From JBBRZM01 sp963813635 (GTDB lineage Bacteria > Actinomycetota > Acidimicrobiia > IMCC26256 > JBBRZM01), in contig CAWEZO010000002.1 of the NCBI GenBank assembly GCA_963813635.1, positions 620,001 through 684,000 on the forward strand: a DNA stretch of 64,000 nucleotides, in the 5' to 3' direction. Numbering within the stretch: position 1 is the first letter of the stretch; every line of letters begins with the position of its first letter. The translations under genes and the position numbers were made by a program. Of the stretch, positions 21,137 through 29,764 are shown in pieces. A model generated the notes under the pieces. The model made no database searches and was not told the origin of the DNA. It saw nothing but the letters and a program-made list of their open reading frames with translations.

Positions 21137-22469
21137 CTAGGACGCCAGCGACGGTCGCGCCAGCAAGCGGAGGCGTTCGACGACCGACTCGACGAAGTCT
21201 CGTGCGAGGTCGTGTGAATGCTGCGGGGCGACGTAGACGAAGGTCAGCCACAGCACACCGGAGATCGTCACCCCCTGGCAGTAGACGCCGGGGTACTCGG
21301 CCATGTGGAGGGGCGCGCCGCCCCGGATGGTGCGCGGCCGCAGGGTTGACCTGCCGGTCGACAGCTCCTGCGGCCCGAGATTGGCCAGCGCGAGCGAGCC
21401 GGCCGGCCGGTCCACGGTCACGAACCGGTCGACGAAGCGCTCGCCGAGGACGGGCATCACGAGCTGCTCCTTGCGGTCCAGCTTCGCCGCGAGCTGCGTC
21501 GTCACGTACCGGGCCAGCGTCCAGCCCGGCAGGGCGGCCACGTCCGCGAATCGCGTGAAGACGGAGCCCATGTATGCGCCCATGTTGGCGAGCGGGACCG
21601 GCTCCCGCAGGTGCGGACGCATGTCGATCGTCAGACCCAGGACGATCCAGTGGTCGTCGGGCGGACGGACGAGTTCGGCGAGCGCCTGGATCTCGGCGGC
21701 CGCGATGACGCCGGTCACCGTCGTCCCGTTGACCTTCGCGCACTGCCTCGAGCGCGGCGGTCTCGGCGGCCGGGACGCTGCCGGACACCACGTGTGAGGT
21801 CGAGGGCATCCCGGAGTCGTTGGGCCGGAGCGGGAACAGGACGATCGGATCGTCGATGATCGCCGCGGCGTGGACGAGGAACCCGTCAATCATCGATTCC
21901 AGCCGGCTCCCGGTGAGCCACTCCGGCAAGAGCGCCTCGAGCGGGGGCGAGATGGCGCCCGCCGGAGCCGTCACCGCCTCGTCGTCACCCGCCATCAGCG
22001 CCTCGTACTCGTCGAGCAGATCGCGGCAGAAAGCGAACAGCGACCTGCCGTCACAGACCGAGTGGGCAGCCGAGACGATGATCTCGCCACCGGGGTCTTC
22101 GGAGGCGAGCACGCGGACCCGCACCGGGGCGTCGCCATCGACGCCGATGCGGGTGTTCAGCTGCTCATCGAACTGGCGGATCCAGTGGTCGGCGCCGCGC
22201 CGCTCGACGAACGAGAACTCGGGGGCCACGCCGGAATCCAGGACGAAGACCGGCCGGCCGCCGCCCGAGCGGTCGATGCGGGTACGAAGCAGCGGTCGGC
22301 GGGCCACCAGCCGCTGCAACGCCGTCTCGAGCAGCTGCGGGTCGACCGGTCCCTCGAAGTCGATGACGCGCACGAGATGCCCGCCCGCCTGTTGCTCCAT
22401 CGTGTCGAGGAGGAACTCGATCCCCCCGAGTTCCCTGACCCGCTCTGGGGTCCCGATTCTCGCGTTCAT
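21137..22469 (-). CDS. Condensation-domain acyltransferase (PapA-like), one frameshift
   Basis: Protein of the CoA-dependent acyltransferase/condensation superfamily. The active-site HxxxDG motif is SAAHSVCDGRSLFAF about 130 residues in. The N-terminal half (LGGIEFLLDTMEQQAGGHL, ALQRLVARRPLLRTRID) and the C-terminal half (LGLTIDMRPHLREPVPLANM, LANLGPQELSTGR) are in different frames, joining near 21745. Corrected length is about 444 residues. PapA5-type proteins esterify lipid alcohols with polyketide acids; here the acceptor is unknown. It sits directly upstream of the WS/DGAT gene, so both probably act on the same lipid pool. Confidence 0.75.
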
Positions 22470-22526
22470 CGGATCCCCCCCGTCGCGAGAACCAAGTCAA
22501 CCACCTATCGGCGGGACCCGGTAGGG

Positions 22527-23867
22527 CTATCGGTCCCCTTGTGGAGCCGGCTCGGTGAGAGTTGCTTCCGTGGGCGCGACGATGCCGCGGCCACGCAGTG
22601 TCGCCTCGACGAAGTCGCGGGTCGTGCGCGCGAAGACCGCGCCGATGTGCGAGGCGTGGACCCAAAGCGTTTCGGGGGCTTCCCAGTGCTCCCACAGCGA
22701 GACGGCCTGCTCCGGTGTCGCGACGCGATCCGCGATCGCGGCATAGATGACGCGGTTCGGCTGGGGCGGAAGTGGTGGGAATGAGAGCGGGCACACGAGC
22801 GCGTTGAGGCGATGCGTGCTCGGGTCCTCGAGCACCCGCACCAGCTCGTGGTCTCCGTGCTCGTATCGCATGAGGTGACGGCGCATGAGCTCGACGATGT
22901 CGACGAGTGGGGTTCCCGCGATGACACAATCGAGGTCAGGGTCGAGTCCGGCGAGCAACGCGGCTGCGTAGCTGCCGAGCGAGATGCCGTGCACGGCGAT
23001 CGCAGTTGCCCGCTGCGCCCGGACCCAGCCGAGCGCGGCACGAGTGTCCGACATCGCCTGCGCGAAGCCATAGAGATTCACGAGCACCTCTGGGCCCGGG
23101 AAGCTATCCTCGGACGCGGCGCGTGACCGCGGCCCGTGCCGGGGCAGCACGACGTTCATGACGTTGACGCCGAGACGGCGGTGGGCACGCACGCTGCCCA
23201 TCCACAACAGGTCCAGAGGCTCGCCGGCTCCGGCTCCATGGAGGGCGACGATCCAGGGACGTGGCCCGTCGTCATGGCGCAACAAGTACGCGTGCGCGAC
23301 GTGGTTGCCGGTGTCGGCTCGCCAAAGCGCCTCCCGCGGCAGACCCTCGGGTGGCTCGAACACGCTCGGGAACGACAGATGCTCGAAGCGGACGCCCGGA
23401 CGGCGGCGCCTGGTGATCCGGCTCGTCACGACGGGCGGCGGCTCAGGGAACAGCACCCTTGGGTCCCCTACGATTCCCGCCCGCTCGAGCACCGCGAGAG
23501 CGGAGTGTTGCTCCGCAATGATCGCGTCAAGGTCGAGAGCGCTCTGGTCGGCACGGCCGCGTAGGCGCGCAACGCTGATGAACGCGTCGTCGACGGCCGC
23601 CTGCACGAGTGGCCAGGGCGAACGCCGCAACGCGGGCACCGGTCGTCCCGGCGTCGCGCGCGTGGCCCTTCGACCGAAGCCCATCGTCCGCGGCACGACC
23701 TGCAGAAGCTGCAGCCAATCCCACCGGCTCGTTGCCACGGCGGGTGACGGCGGCTCTGGGTCCGAAAACGTCCCGGGCTCGGCTGTCAAGGTCTTCCTCC
23801 CCTTCGTGCCCGTTCTCGCGAGCGTGCGCGTGCGTGTGACGCCTTCGCCATCACGCGCCGTCCGCAC
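22527..23867 (-). CDS. Alpha/beta hydrolase, about 430-446 residues
   Basis: Serine hydrolase of the alpha/beta fold. The oxyanion-type segment is PWIVALHGAGAGEP, the nucleophile elbow HGISLGSYAAALLAG, the likely acid AAIADRVATPEQA and the histidine WVHASHIGAVF. It has an extended N-terminal domain (WDWLQLLQVVPRTMGFGRR) of the kind seen in actinobacterial lipase-like proteins beside acyltransferases. The upstream-most ATG is at 23867 and overlaps a decayed gene; a GTG near 23738 (VATSRWDW) is an equally good start. It heads the lipid operon, 58 bases before the condensation-type acyltransferase. The substrate is unknown; an ester lipid is likely from context. Confidence 0.8.
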   Translation of the reverse strand: MRTARDGEGVTRTRTLARTGTKGRKTLTAEPGTFSDPEPPSPAVATSRWDWLQLLQVVPRTMGFGRRATRATPGRPVPALRRSPWPLVQAAVDDAFISVARLRGRADQSALDLDAIIAEQHSALAVLERAGIVGDPRVLFPEPPPVVTSRITRRRRPGVRFEHLSFPSVFEPPEGLPREALWRADTGNHVAHAYLLRHDDGPRPWIVALHGAGAGEPLDLLWMGSVRAHRRLGVNVMNVVLPRHGPRSRAASEDSFPGPEVLVNLYGFAQAMSDTRAALGWVRAQRATAIAVHGISLGSYAAALLAGLDPDLDCVIAGTPLVDIVELMRRHLMRYEHGDHELVRVLEDPSTHRLNALVCPLSFPPLPPQPNRVIYAAIADRVATPEQAVSLWEHWEAPETLWVHASHIGAVFARTTRDFVEATLRGRGIVAPTEATLTEPAPQGDR

Positions 23868-24125
23868 GGCACGAGGCCACGAGCTCGTCGAGCGCGGCGC
23901 GGAGCAGCCCCGGGAGCTCGTCGACGTCGGGCACGGTGCGAGGGCACGACACGATGCCGACGTGCAGCATGTCGCTGTAGCTCAGGACGGTGATGTTCAG
24001 CGGGACCCCGTTCGCACGACGCCCAGCGTCGCGCTGTCGACGACGCTCACGAGCCCGACGTGCATGTGGGTGGTGGCGTTTTCCCAATAGAGGAACGCCG
24101 AGTCGAGGCCACTGAGCTGGTCCAA
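23851..24125 (-). pseudogene. WS/DGAT acyltransferase remnant with the middle deleted
   Basis: Only the two ends of a WS/DGAT protein remain. The N-terminal signature LDQLSGLDSAFLYWENATTH runs into MHVGLVSVVD at 24125-24010. Within a few bases and in another frame comes the family's C-terminus, VPLNITVLSYSDMLHVG followed by VSCPRTVPDVDELPGLL, ending at 23851. The roughly 370 residues with the HHxxxDG motif are missing, so it cannot be active. No clear start codon is seen before LDQLSG. It lies upstream of the intact lipid operon and is probably an older paralogue. Confidence 0.8.
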
Positions 24126-24203
24126 CGCCGCCTCCCGCGTTCCCTGGCGTGCCGCGAAACGATAATCCCACTCACGAGATTTCGAAAGAGTCTTTTCAAA
24201 TTT

Positions 24204-24220
24204 CGATAGTTTGGCTATCG
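24204..24220. repeat. Small inverted repeat CGATAG-TTTGG-CTATCG
   Basis: A six-base stem with a five-base loop just outside the WS/DGAT remnant. It stands in a locally AT-richer stretch. It could be a hairpin or an operator; nothing further supports a role. Confidence 0.3.
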
Positions 24221-24326
24221 CGCCGCCAACGTGGCGGGGCGGCACCTGATCGAGCGCGACCTCGATGACGTCACCCCCGGTTCGGTGATCTTGCCGATCC
24301 GGTCCGGGTGTTTCAGCCCGTCCATC

Positions 24327-24440
24327 CATCCCGATCTCTCGGCTGAGTTTCCCCCATCTCGGTCGCTCGATGCGTGGCCGGGCAATCTGCCTCGGCAGGT
24401 GGCGACATTCGTCGGTCGCCAGCACGAGATGGCGAAAATG
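24327..24440 (+). pseudogene. Fragment of an ATPase-type transcriptional regulator (LuxR/cyclase-linked NB-ARC-like group)
   Basis: The reading LSAEFPPSRSLDAWPGNLPR then QVATFVGRQHEMAKM matches the linker just before the P-loop in large actinobacterial regulators, where the typical form is FPPLRSLD...NLPxQxTxFVGRExE. The frame then stops making sense, except for a short GKTTVG in another frame a few bases on, which could be a displaced P-loop. No start, no helix-turn-helix and no ATPase body remain. The call rests on this single signature. Confidence 0.45.
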
Positions 24441-24826
24441 GGAAGACCACGGTCGGCATGCCGACTTCGAGCACCCGCGCACGGGCCATCACGCCTCTGT
24501 TGAGCCAGACCGCGGCCAGTCGCTGGCCGGGAGGCACACCCTGGGAGAGCCAACCCGAAGGTGGCAGGCGATTCACGAGCCACCCCGACGAACGACCTAC
24601 CGGACGCTACGAGCCGAAGCCCTCACAAGCCGGTGCTCAAATACAAGTCGGCGATTCAGGCGAGTCGAGCGCGCAAGGAAGACGGCCATCAGTCTTGCTC
24701 GAGGTTGGCGTCGGTTTGGTCGTCGTGTGTCGATCGCACGCTTTGGCGTCGAGAGCGCAGCACGGACTATCAGCGACGTGGTCGCATCGGAGCGTGTCGG
24801 GCGGCTCCTAGAACCAAAGCGAGTGG
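24441..24826. other. Intergenic stretch with no recognisable gene
   Basis: About 390 bases between the regulator fragment and the stop of the lipase-like gene. No frame on either strand shows a known motif. Given the decayed genes on the left, this is probably degraded coding DNA. Confidence 0.4.
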
Positions 24827-25765
24827 CTATTGTCGCATCGCTGTGTTGTGCCGAGCGCGTTCGAAGGTTACGCGGAGCCATGCGCCGATGTGCTCGAAGG
24901 CCAAGGCGGCGGCGGGGAAGCCGAGATTGACGAAGCCATGTGGTTGCCCGGGATAACAGACCTCGTCGACGGCGACACCGTCGTCGCGCAGACGTCGTGC
25001 GTACGCGCGGCCCTCGTCTCGCAGCATGTCACAGCCGCCGAGCACGACCAGCGCCGACGGTAGGCCCTTCAGGTCCCTAGCCAGCAAGGGCGCAGCAAAG
25101 GGGTCGCTATCGATGTCACGGCCGCCGCTGTACGCGTCCCAGTAGCGCCGTTTGGCTTGACGGTTGAGAATGAGCCCGTCGAATGCGTCTATTGACGGGT
25201 ACGCGATCGTCCCTGCCACGCCCGGATAGATGAGTACCTGCCCCGCCAAGGGAGCGACTCCGGCCTCCCGCTGGCGAAGTGTCACCGCTGCAGCGAGGTT
25301 CCCCCCGGCGCTTTCGCCGGCAAGTGCCACCGCTCCCGGCGGCACATCGAAACGCGCCGTCTGGTCCAGCGCCCAACGCGTGACGATTTCGCAGTCGTCA
25401 AGTCCTGCGGGATATGGGTGCTCGGGCGCGAGCCGGTACCCAACCGAGACGACGACGGCGCGGGCGCCGTGCACGAACTCGCGGGCCACGTTGTCCATCA
25501 ACGCGATGCTGCCGATGACGAAGCCGCCGCCATGCAAGTACACGATGAGCCCCGTCTGCGGACCATCCCCCTCGTATATCCGCACCGGCACGCCGTTGAC
25601 GTTGTCGTCCGTCACCTTTGCGAGCTCACGCGTCGGCGGCGGTCCGACGGGGCTTCGAGCGAGCGCGAGTCTCTCCGGAGCGAGGTCGTCGAACGGCGCG
25701 GCGCGTTCGGGATTCGCCGCGATCCATGCAGCGACCCACGGGTCGAGCAGGCCCTCGTCGTCCAT
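24827..25765 (-). CDS. Alpha/beta hydrolase of the hormone-sensitive-lipase family (LipH/LipN-like)
   Basis: 312-residue carboxylesterase/lipase. The HSL family oxyanion motif is YLHGGGFVIGS, the nucleophile serine is in LAGESAGGNLAAAV, the acid in VVLGGCDMLRDEG and the histidine in YPGQPHGFVNLG. It has the tandem YRLAPEHPYPAGLDDCE signature of the family. Complete, no signal peptide, so cytosolic or peripheral. In an area with WS/DGAT genes it may hydrolyse storage lipids or their partial glycerides. The start at 25765 is the first ATG. A second HSL-family gene is at 48439-49380. Confidence 0.9.
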   Translation of the reverse strand: MDDEGLLDPWVAAWIAANPERAAPFDDLAPERLALARSPVGPPPTRELAKVTDDNVNGVPVRIYEGDGPQTGLIVYLHGGGFVIGSIALMDNVAREFVHGARAVVVSVGYRLAPEHPYPAGLDDCEIVTRWALDQTARFDVPPGAVALAGESAGGNLAAAVTLRQREAGVAPLAGQVLIYPGVAGTIAYPSIDAFDGLILNRQAKRRYWDAYSGGRDIDSDPFAAPLLARDLKGLPSALVVLGGCDMLRDEGRAYARRLRDDGVAVDEVCYPGQPHGFVNLGFPAAALAFEHIGAWLRVTFERARHNTAMRQ

Positions 25766-25887
25766 ACATCACCTATATTCGCCTGCGAGCGGCGCTGGTG
25801 TCGCCTCACCGAGGACGACTGGCAGTGGGGTCAACGTCAACGTGCTGGGCACGGTGCGTACGGTCGCGTCCTTCGTGCCAGAACGAA

Positions 25888-27160
25888 GCCTCTTTGTGTC
25901 AAGGAGGCTGTTCACGGGCGCGTCGGAGCGACGTGGGTCGGGTGGGCGTAGCGTTGGGTTGGGCCCGGGAGTGACCTCACCGAAGAGCCGGCCGTCAGGG
26001 TGCAGAGCCGGCCACGCTGGCCTTTGGAGCCGTTCCCGTTTGTCCTCCCGGGCCCTCTGATCTCAGGGCCGGGTATCGACGACGAGTTGGCGGTAGACGG
26101 CGTCGCTGATCCGTCGTTTCAAGGCGCGCATCGCTTCTTTGCGGGTCTTGCCTTCGGCGATCTTGCGTTGGGCGTAGACGCGTCCGGGAGTGTCGTGCGC
26201 GATCTGGGTGATCGCAGCGACATGCAACGCGTGGTTCAACTGGCGGTTGCCGCGCGGGTTGAGCCGGTGACGGACCTTCGGTCCGCTGGACGCTTCGATC
26301 GGGGCGGTTGCGTTGTAGCGGGCGTAGTGACTCGCGCTCGGGAACCGGGTCACGTCGGCGGTGTGTCCGACGATCAACGCGGCGCCGATCGGACCGATCC
26401 CGTGGACCTCAGTCACCGTGGTGCCCGACGCGGTCACCGCGACGGTGATGCGCTTGGTGAGTTCCTCGAGCTGGTTGTCGATGCGGCGCACGTCGGCGAG
26501 GAGATCGACAGCCATCCGTTTGCGTTCCACGTCGACGAGCTCGACCGGACGAAGGCCCCGCAACGCCCGACCGGCCCGCTCGGCGGACAACCGCCTGGTC
26601 AGACCACCTGGGATGAGCAGGCACAACAGTGCGTGCAGTCGACAGATCGTCCGGGTCCGCGACGCAACGAGGTCATGGTGGCGACTGGCAAGCAGACGCA
26701 GGACTGCCGAGTGATCGACGGGGCGGACCGTCCGGAGCCGGGCGTGTCGCAGCGCCACGATCGCCGCGGAGCGGGCGTCGTGCGCGTCGGTCTTGTCGGT
26801 GCGGCCCGCGTCGAGGAGCCGCACCCGTGCCGACAAGGTCGGTGGCACATCAACGACGCTCTCGCCGGCCGCGACGAGTTGTTGAGCGAGCAGCGAGCCG
26901 AGACCTCCGGCGGCTTCGACCGCCCACGTGCGCGGCTCGAACGCAGCGGCGAAGCGCAACAACCGGTCGCGTTGCCAACGATCCGCGGTGATTCGCAACT
27001 CACCGACGAGTTCCTCGGTGTCGTCGAGCACCGCCGCGGTGTGCGACCCCTTGTGCGGGTCGATCCCGATCACGAACATGACATGTCCCTCCTCCAGGCT
27101 GACCATGGTGGGGATGCCACGGCGGGCAGTCCTGATGCAGGGTGATTGCTCGCCTCTTTC
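25888..27160 (-). mobile_element. IS110-family insertion sequence (ends tentative)
   Basis: Contains the transposase at 26063-27106. As tentative ends I note the 8-base direct repeat GCCTCTTT at 25888-25895 and 27153-27160, which contains a CT core as expected for IS110-type elements. With these ends the non-coding flank is about 45 bases upstream and about 165 bases downstream of the transposase. An eight-base match within a few hundred bases can occur by chance, so the limits are uncertain; the element itself is not in doubt. Confidence 0.5.
26063..27106 (-). CDS. IS110-family transposase (DEDD recombinase)
   Basis: 347 residues. The N-terminal RuvC-like DEDD domain shows the first Asp in VIGIDPHKGSHTAAV, the Glu in TWAVEAAGGLG, and the paired Asp in DKTDAHDARSAA. 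The C-terminal Transposase_20 domain starts with VHGIGPIGAALIVG and contains YNATAPIEASSGPKVRHRL, with the serine expected in the active centre. The start may be the ATG at 27106 or the internal ATG giving MFVIGID. It is intact, so it may still be active. Members of this family use a bridge RNA from the element's non-coding end to choose target and donor sites. Confidence 0.93.
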   Translation of the reverse strand: MVSLEEGHVMFVIGIDPHKGSHTAAVLDDTEELVGELRITADRWQRDRLLRFAAAFEPRTWAVEAAGGLGSLLAQQLVAAGESVVDVPPTLSARVRLLDAGRTDKTDAHDARSAAIVALRHARLRTVRPVDHSAVLRLLASRHHDLVASRTRTICRLHALLCLLIPGGLTRRLSAERAGRALRGLRPVELVDVERKRMAVDLLADVRRIDNQLEELTKRITVAVTASGTTVTEVHGIGPIGAALIVGHTADVTRFPSASHYARYNATAPIEASSGPKVRHRLNPRGNRQLNHALHVAAITQIAHDTPGRVYAQRKIAEGKTRKEAMRALKRRISDAVYRQLVVDTRP

Positions 27161-27354
27161 GAGCCACGCCGCAGCGAGAACCCGACCAGCGGCCGCTTCG
27201 CTCGGAAGCCAACCGACACGGGTGGCAGGGCATTCTTGAGACCGCCGGCCAGGCCCTCGGACGCTACGAGCGAACCCGCAACGCGTGCACGAGATCCTCC
27301 ATCAGGGCAATCTGTGCGCGTTCGACAATCGGTGCGCGATTGGAGGGGATAGTC

Positions 27355-27446
27355 ATGCACGCAGTCATCGGACGGGTGAAGATCAAGCCAGACCGGGCCG
27401 AAGGAGCGCGCTCGATGATTGCCGAAGCCCGCCGCGTGCCTGGCCC
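27355..27446 (+). pseudogene. Truncated antibiotic-biosynthesis-monooxygenase-like (ABM) gene start
   Basis: After a good ribosome-binding site (GGAGGGGA at 27342-27349), an ATG gives MHAVIGRVKIKPDRAEGARS followed by MIAEARRVPG. This is the first strand and helix of small ferredoxin-like ABM-domain proteins, usually near 100 residues. After that the frame degenerates into arginine-rich sequence with no second half. It lies just behind the IS110 element and just before the tocopherol-cyclase-like gene, so the loss could be tied to IS-mediated change. No function remains. Confidence 0.5.
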
Positions 27447-27623
27447 GCTCATGTCCGCGAGACGGCAAGCCGCACGTCACATCGTGATCGCGACTGAGCC
27501 GTCCGGGATGAAGTGTGGTCTGCGCGGCGCGGCACGGCGCGTGGATCGTTGCCGTCGGTGGTCGCCTTCCGTCCGCGACGAACTCGCTCCATGTTCGACT
27601 GTGATCCACCGCGTGCCGCCGCG

Positions 27624-28640
27624 ATGAGCAGGTCGAACTGCCTGCACGGGGTCGCGACGAGCGCTGGGAGCCGGCTCGTCGCCGCGTATCGGGGCACAGG
27701 CGCGGACGTACCGTTCGGCGACCCGCTGCCGTCGCACGGATCCGAGATGGAGGGCTGGTTCTGGCGTCTGACTGATCGGGCTTCGGGCCGAGTCGTCGTC
27801 GCTCTTTGTGGCGTGAACCGGCATGCCGCCGGCGATTGGGCCACGGTCGCGGTCGCTCTGCACCCTGGCGGCATTGTGCGCGCCGCGGCGCTTGACCGAG
27901 CGCATGCCGATCAATCCCGTTTCGAGTTGCGCGCTGGGACCACGCCGGAGGCCAGCATCGAGGCGTCGCCCGACCGACTGCGCGTCGACCTTGACGACGT
28001 CCACCTCGAGTTGGGTATTACCGAGCCGTACGCGTGGCCCAAGGCCTTCGGCGGTGGCGGGGTGTTGTCGGCCGTCCCGTTTCTCAATCAGTACTGGCAC
28101 CCCTATCGCCTCGGGGGCGTTGCCACCGGCGTCATCGGGTTTGGCGGCGATCGCGGGTCCCTCGACGGCGCGACCGTCTATGGCGAGCGGAACTGGGGCG
28201 CGGGGTTTCCTGAGCGTTGGTGGTGGGGTCAGGCACACGACTTCGACGGCGCGGACGTGTCGGTCGCGTTCTCGGGTGGTCTGCTGCGCCTCGGGCCGAT
28301 CGCTCGGGCGGTGGCCGGTGTGGTCGTGCGGCTCGGTGATCGGGTGATCCGCATCACGCCGCCGGCGTCGGTCCGGTCGGAGGTGACCGCGCGGCGGTGG
28401 ACCATCCGGGCCAAGTCATTGCGTTACCGGATCGACCTCGAGGGGGACGGCGCCGGGCTGGAACCGCACGTGCTGCCAGTGCCGCTGCCGGCTGAACGAC
28501 GCAACGTCGACACCGACTTCGAGTATCTCGCCGGCCGGCTCCGCTGCGTCGTGCGCGACCGCTGCCGCGTCGTGTTCGATGGCACGTCGATGCTGGCCGG
28601 CCTTGAGGTGGGGAGCCGGCCGGGCCCCATCCGAAGGTGA
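27624..28640 (+). CDS. Tocopherol-cyclase-like protein
   Basis: About 338 residues. It shows the signature of the tocopherol cyclase family: an N-terminal EMEGWFWRLTDRASGRVVVA with the GW(F/Y)(F/W)RLTD core, a central HLELGITEPYAWPKAFGGGG, and the hallmark YGERNWGAGFPERWWWGQAH with aromatic residues around GFP. In plants and cyanobacteria the enzyme closes the chroman ring of vitamin E; relatives in other bacteria have unknown roles. I see no homogentisate or prenyl-quinone pathway genes here, so a carotenoid- or lipid-related cyclase or a non-catalytic lipocalin-like role are equally open. The start at 27624 (MSRSNCLHGVATS) is one option; an ATG at 27591 is another. It overlaps the next gene by four bases (GTGA). 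Confidence 0.75.
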   Translation: MSRSNCLHGVATSAGSRLVAAYRGTGADVPFGDPLPSHGSEMEGWFWRLTDRASGRVVVALCGVNRHAAGDWATVAVALHPGGIVRAAALDRAHADQSRFELRAGTTPEASIEASPDRLRVDLDDVHLELGITEPYAWPKAFGGGGVLSAVPFLNQYWHPYRLGGVATGVIGFGGDRGSLDGATVYGERNWGAGFPERWWWGQAHDFDGADVSVAFSGGLLRLGPIARAVAGVVVRLGDRVIRITPPASVRSEVTARRWTIRAKSLRYRIDLEGDGAGLEPHVLPVPLPAERRNVDTDFEYLAGRLRCVVRDRCRVVFDGTSMLAGLEVGSRPGPIRR

Positions 28641-29506
28641 GCGCGGCCGACACGACTGATGACGCGGCGCCGGAGTCACTGCCGCGGCGTCGTCACCGTC
28701 GAGTCCGGATCACGGCGGCGGTCGTGGCGGTGGTCGCGGTCGCGGGTGTCGCGACGTTCATCGTGTCGTTGAATCGGAACAGCGCTCGGCCGGTGTCGGT
28801 GGACGAGGCTCGCCGGCGGGTCGGCACCGCCGGGTACGGCACCGACCCGTCGGCGACAGCGACGCCGTTCCGTCCGGCGGCCGGCATTTACCAGTACCGA
28901 GGTGACGGCACCGAACACCTCGATAAACCGCCGACGACACAGCACCAGGGCCCGGGTATACCGGGCACCGTCACCCACCTCGCAGGGAAATGCTGGAGGC
29001 TCCGGGTCGACTACAACACAAACCACTGGCAGAGCTGGGACTACTGCCCGACCGACAGCGGTCTCGCGGAGCACGCAGGCTCGTTCTTCCAACGCTTAGA
29101 TCTGGTCGTCGTCAAGGTCACGACGTCCTCGACGTACATCTGCGACCCGCCGGCCGACGCCATCAGAGTGGCGCAGCACGTGGGCGACCAATGGACACAG
29201 CGATGTCACGGGACCTCGACCTCGGCGAGCGGTGACATTATTTCCGCGGGTCCGTACCGGTACCTCGGTGAAGCGGACCTCGACATCGGGGGAAGCCGGG
29301 TGCAGGCATTCCGCTACCACCGCTCGCGGACCTTGACCGGCGGCCAGACCGGTACCGAGGACGGCGACGTCTGGTTCGACGCGAAGACGGGCCTGCTGCT
29401 GCGGAACCAACGAGTCATCAAGGTGCACAGCGATTCGGCGATCGGCGGTGTGACCTACGACGAGAAAGGGAGCTTCGCCCTCACGTCGATGACCCCGACC
29501 AGGTAA
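28637..29506 (+). CDS. Membrane-anchored extracytoplasmic protein of unknown function
   Basis: 289 residues starting at a GTG that overlaps the tocopherol-cyclase-like stop, so translation is coupled. A basic tail (RRRHRRVRI) is followed by one membrane segment (TAAVVAVVAVAGVATFIVSL); the remainder is predicted outside. The outer domain has beta-rich sequence with four cysteines (GKCWRL, WDYCPT, TYICDP, QRCHGT) that could form two disulphides. It ends in segments such as EDGDVWFDAKTGLLLRNQR, which resemble lipid- or ligand-binding beta-sheet domains. I do not recognise a named family. Its tight link to the cyclase-like gene suggests a shared job. Confidence 0.75.
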   Translation: MSAADTTDDAAPESLPRRRHRRVRITAAVVAVVAVAGVATFIVSLNRNSARPVSVDEARRRVGTAGYGTDPSATATPFRPAAGIYQYRGDGTEHLDKPPTTQHQGPGIPGTVTHLAGKCWRLRVDYNTNHWQSWDYCPTDSGLAEHAGSFFQRLDLVVVKVTTSSTYICDPPADAIRVAQHVGDQWTQRCHGTSTSASGDIISAGPYRYLGEADLDIGGSRVQAFRYHRSRTLTGGQTGTEDGDVWFDAKTGLLLRNQRVIKVHSDSAIGGVTYDEKGSFALTSMTPTR

Positions 29507-29576
29507 CGACGGCGCTGCAGTTCACCGCGGGCCACAACCCCAATCGCCTTCTCCGAACAGAAGGGGCCCTACGCGG

Positions 29577-29741
29577 CTGAGCTGGGACGAGCTCGAAGCC
29601 TCGTGACCGGTTGAGGGTCGCCATGAGGCCGCCAGCGAGCAAGATGCGAAGCCGGCAGTTCGCGACGTTGCGGAACCCGCGTCCGGCCCGCTTGACCTGC
29701 TTGATCAAGAGGTTCGCGGCTTCGACGGGGCCGTTGCTCGC
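29577..29741 (-). pseudogene. Transposase C-terminal remnant (ISL3-type)
   Basis: The peptide SNGPVEAANLLIKQVKRAGR then GFRNVANCRLRILLAGG matches the conserved C-terminal end of ISL3-family DDE transposases, where the form is NGxxEAxNxxIKxxKRxxxGFRNFxNYRLRxLL. No catalytic DDE core is present. It marks an old IS insertion next to other gene fragments. Confidence 0.65.
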
Positions 29742-29764
29742 GGCGGGCTCGTCGACACCACCCC

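Noticed and set aside
19695..22469. A single 924-codon frame that could be read as a fusion of two acyltransferases
   Set aside because: The middle third is out-of-frame sequence produced by an indel near 21745; the two proteins have their own stop (21137) and start (21119).
27142..27627. A 161-codon plus-strand frame covering the ABM-like start
   Set aside because: Only the part from 27355 for about 30 codons resembles a protein; the rest is arginine-rich with no motif, so I list only the fragment.
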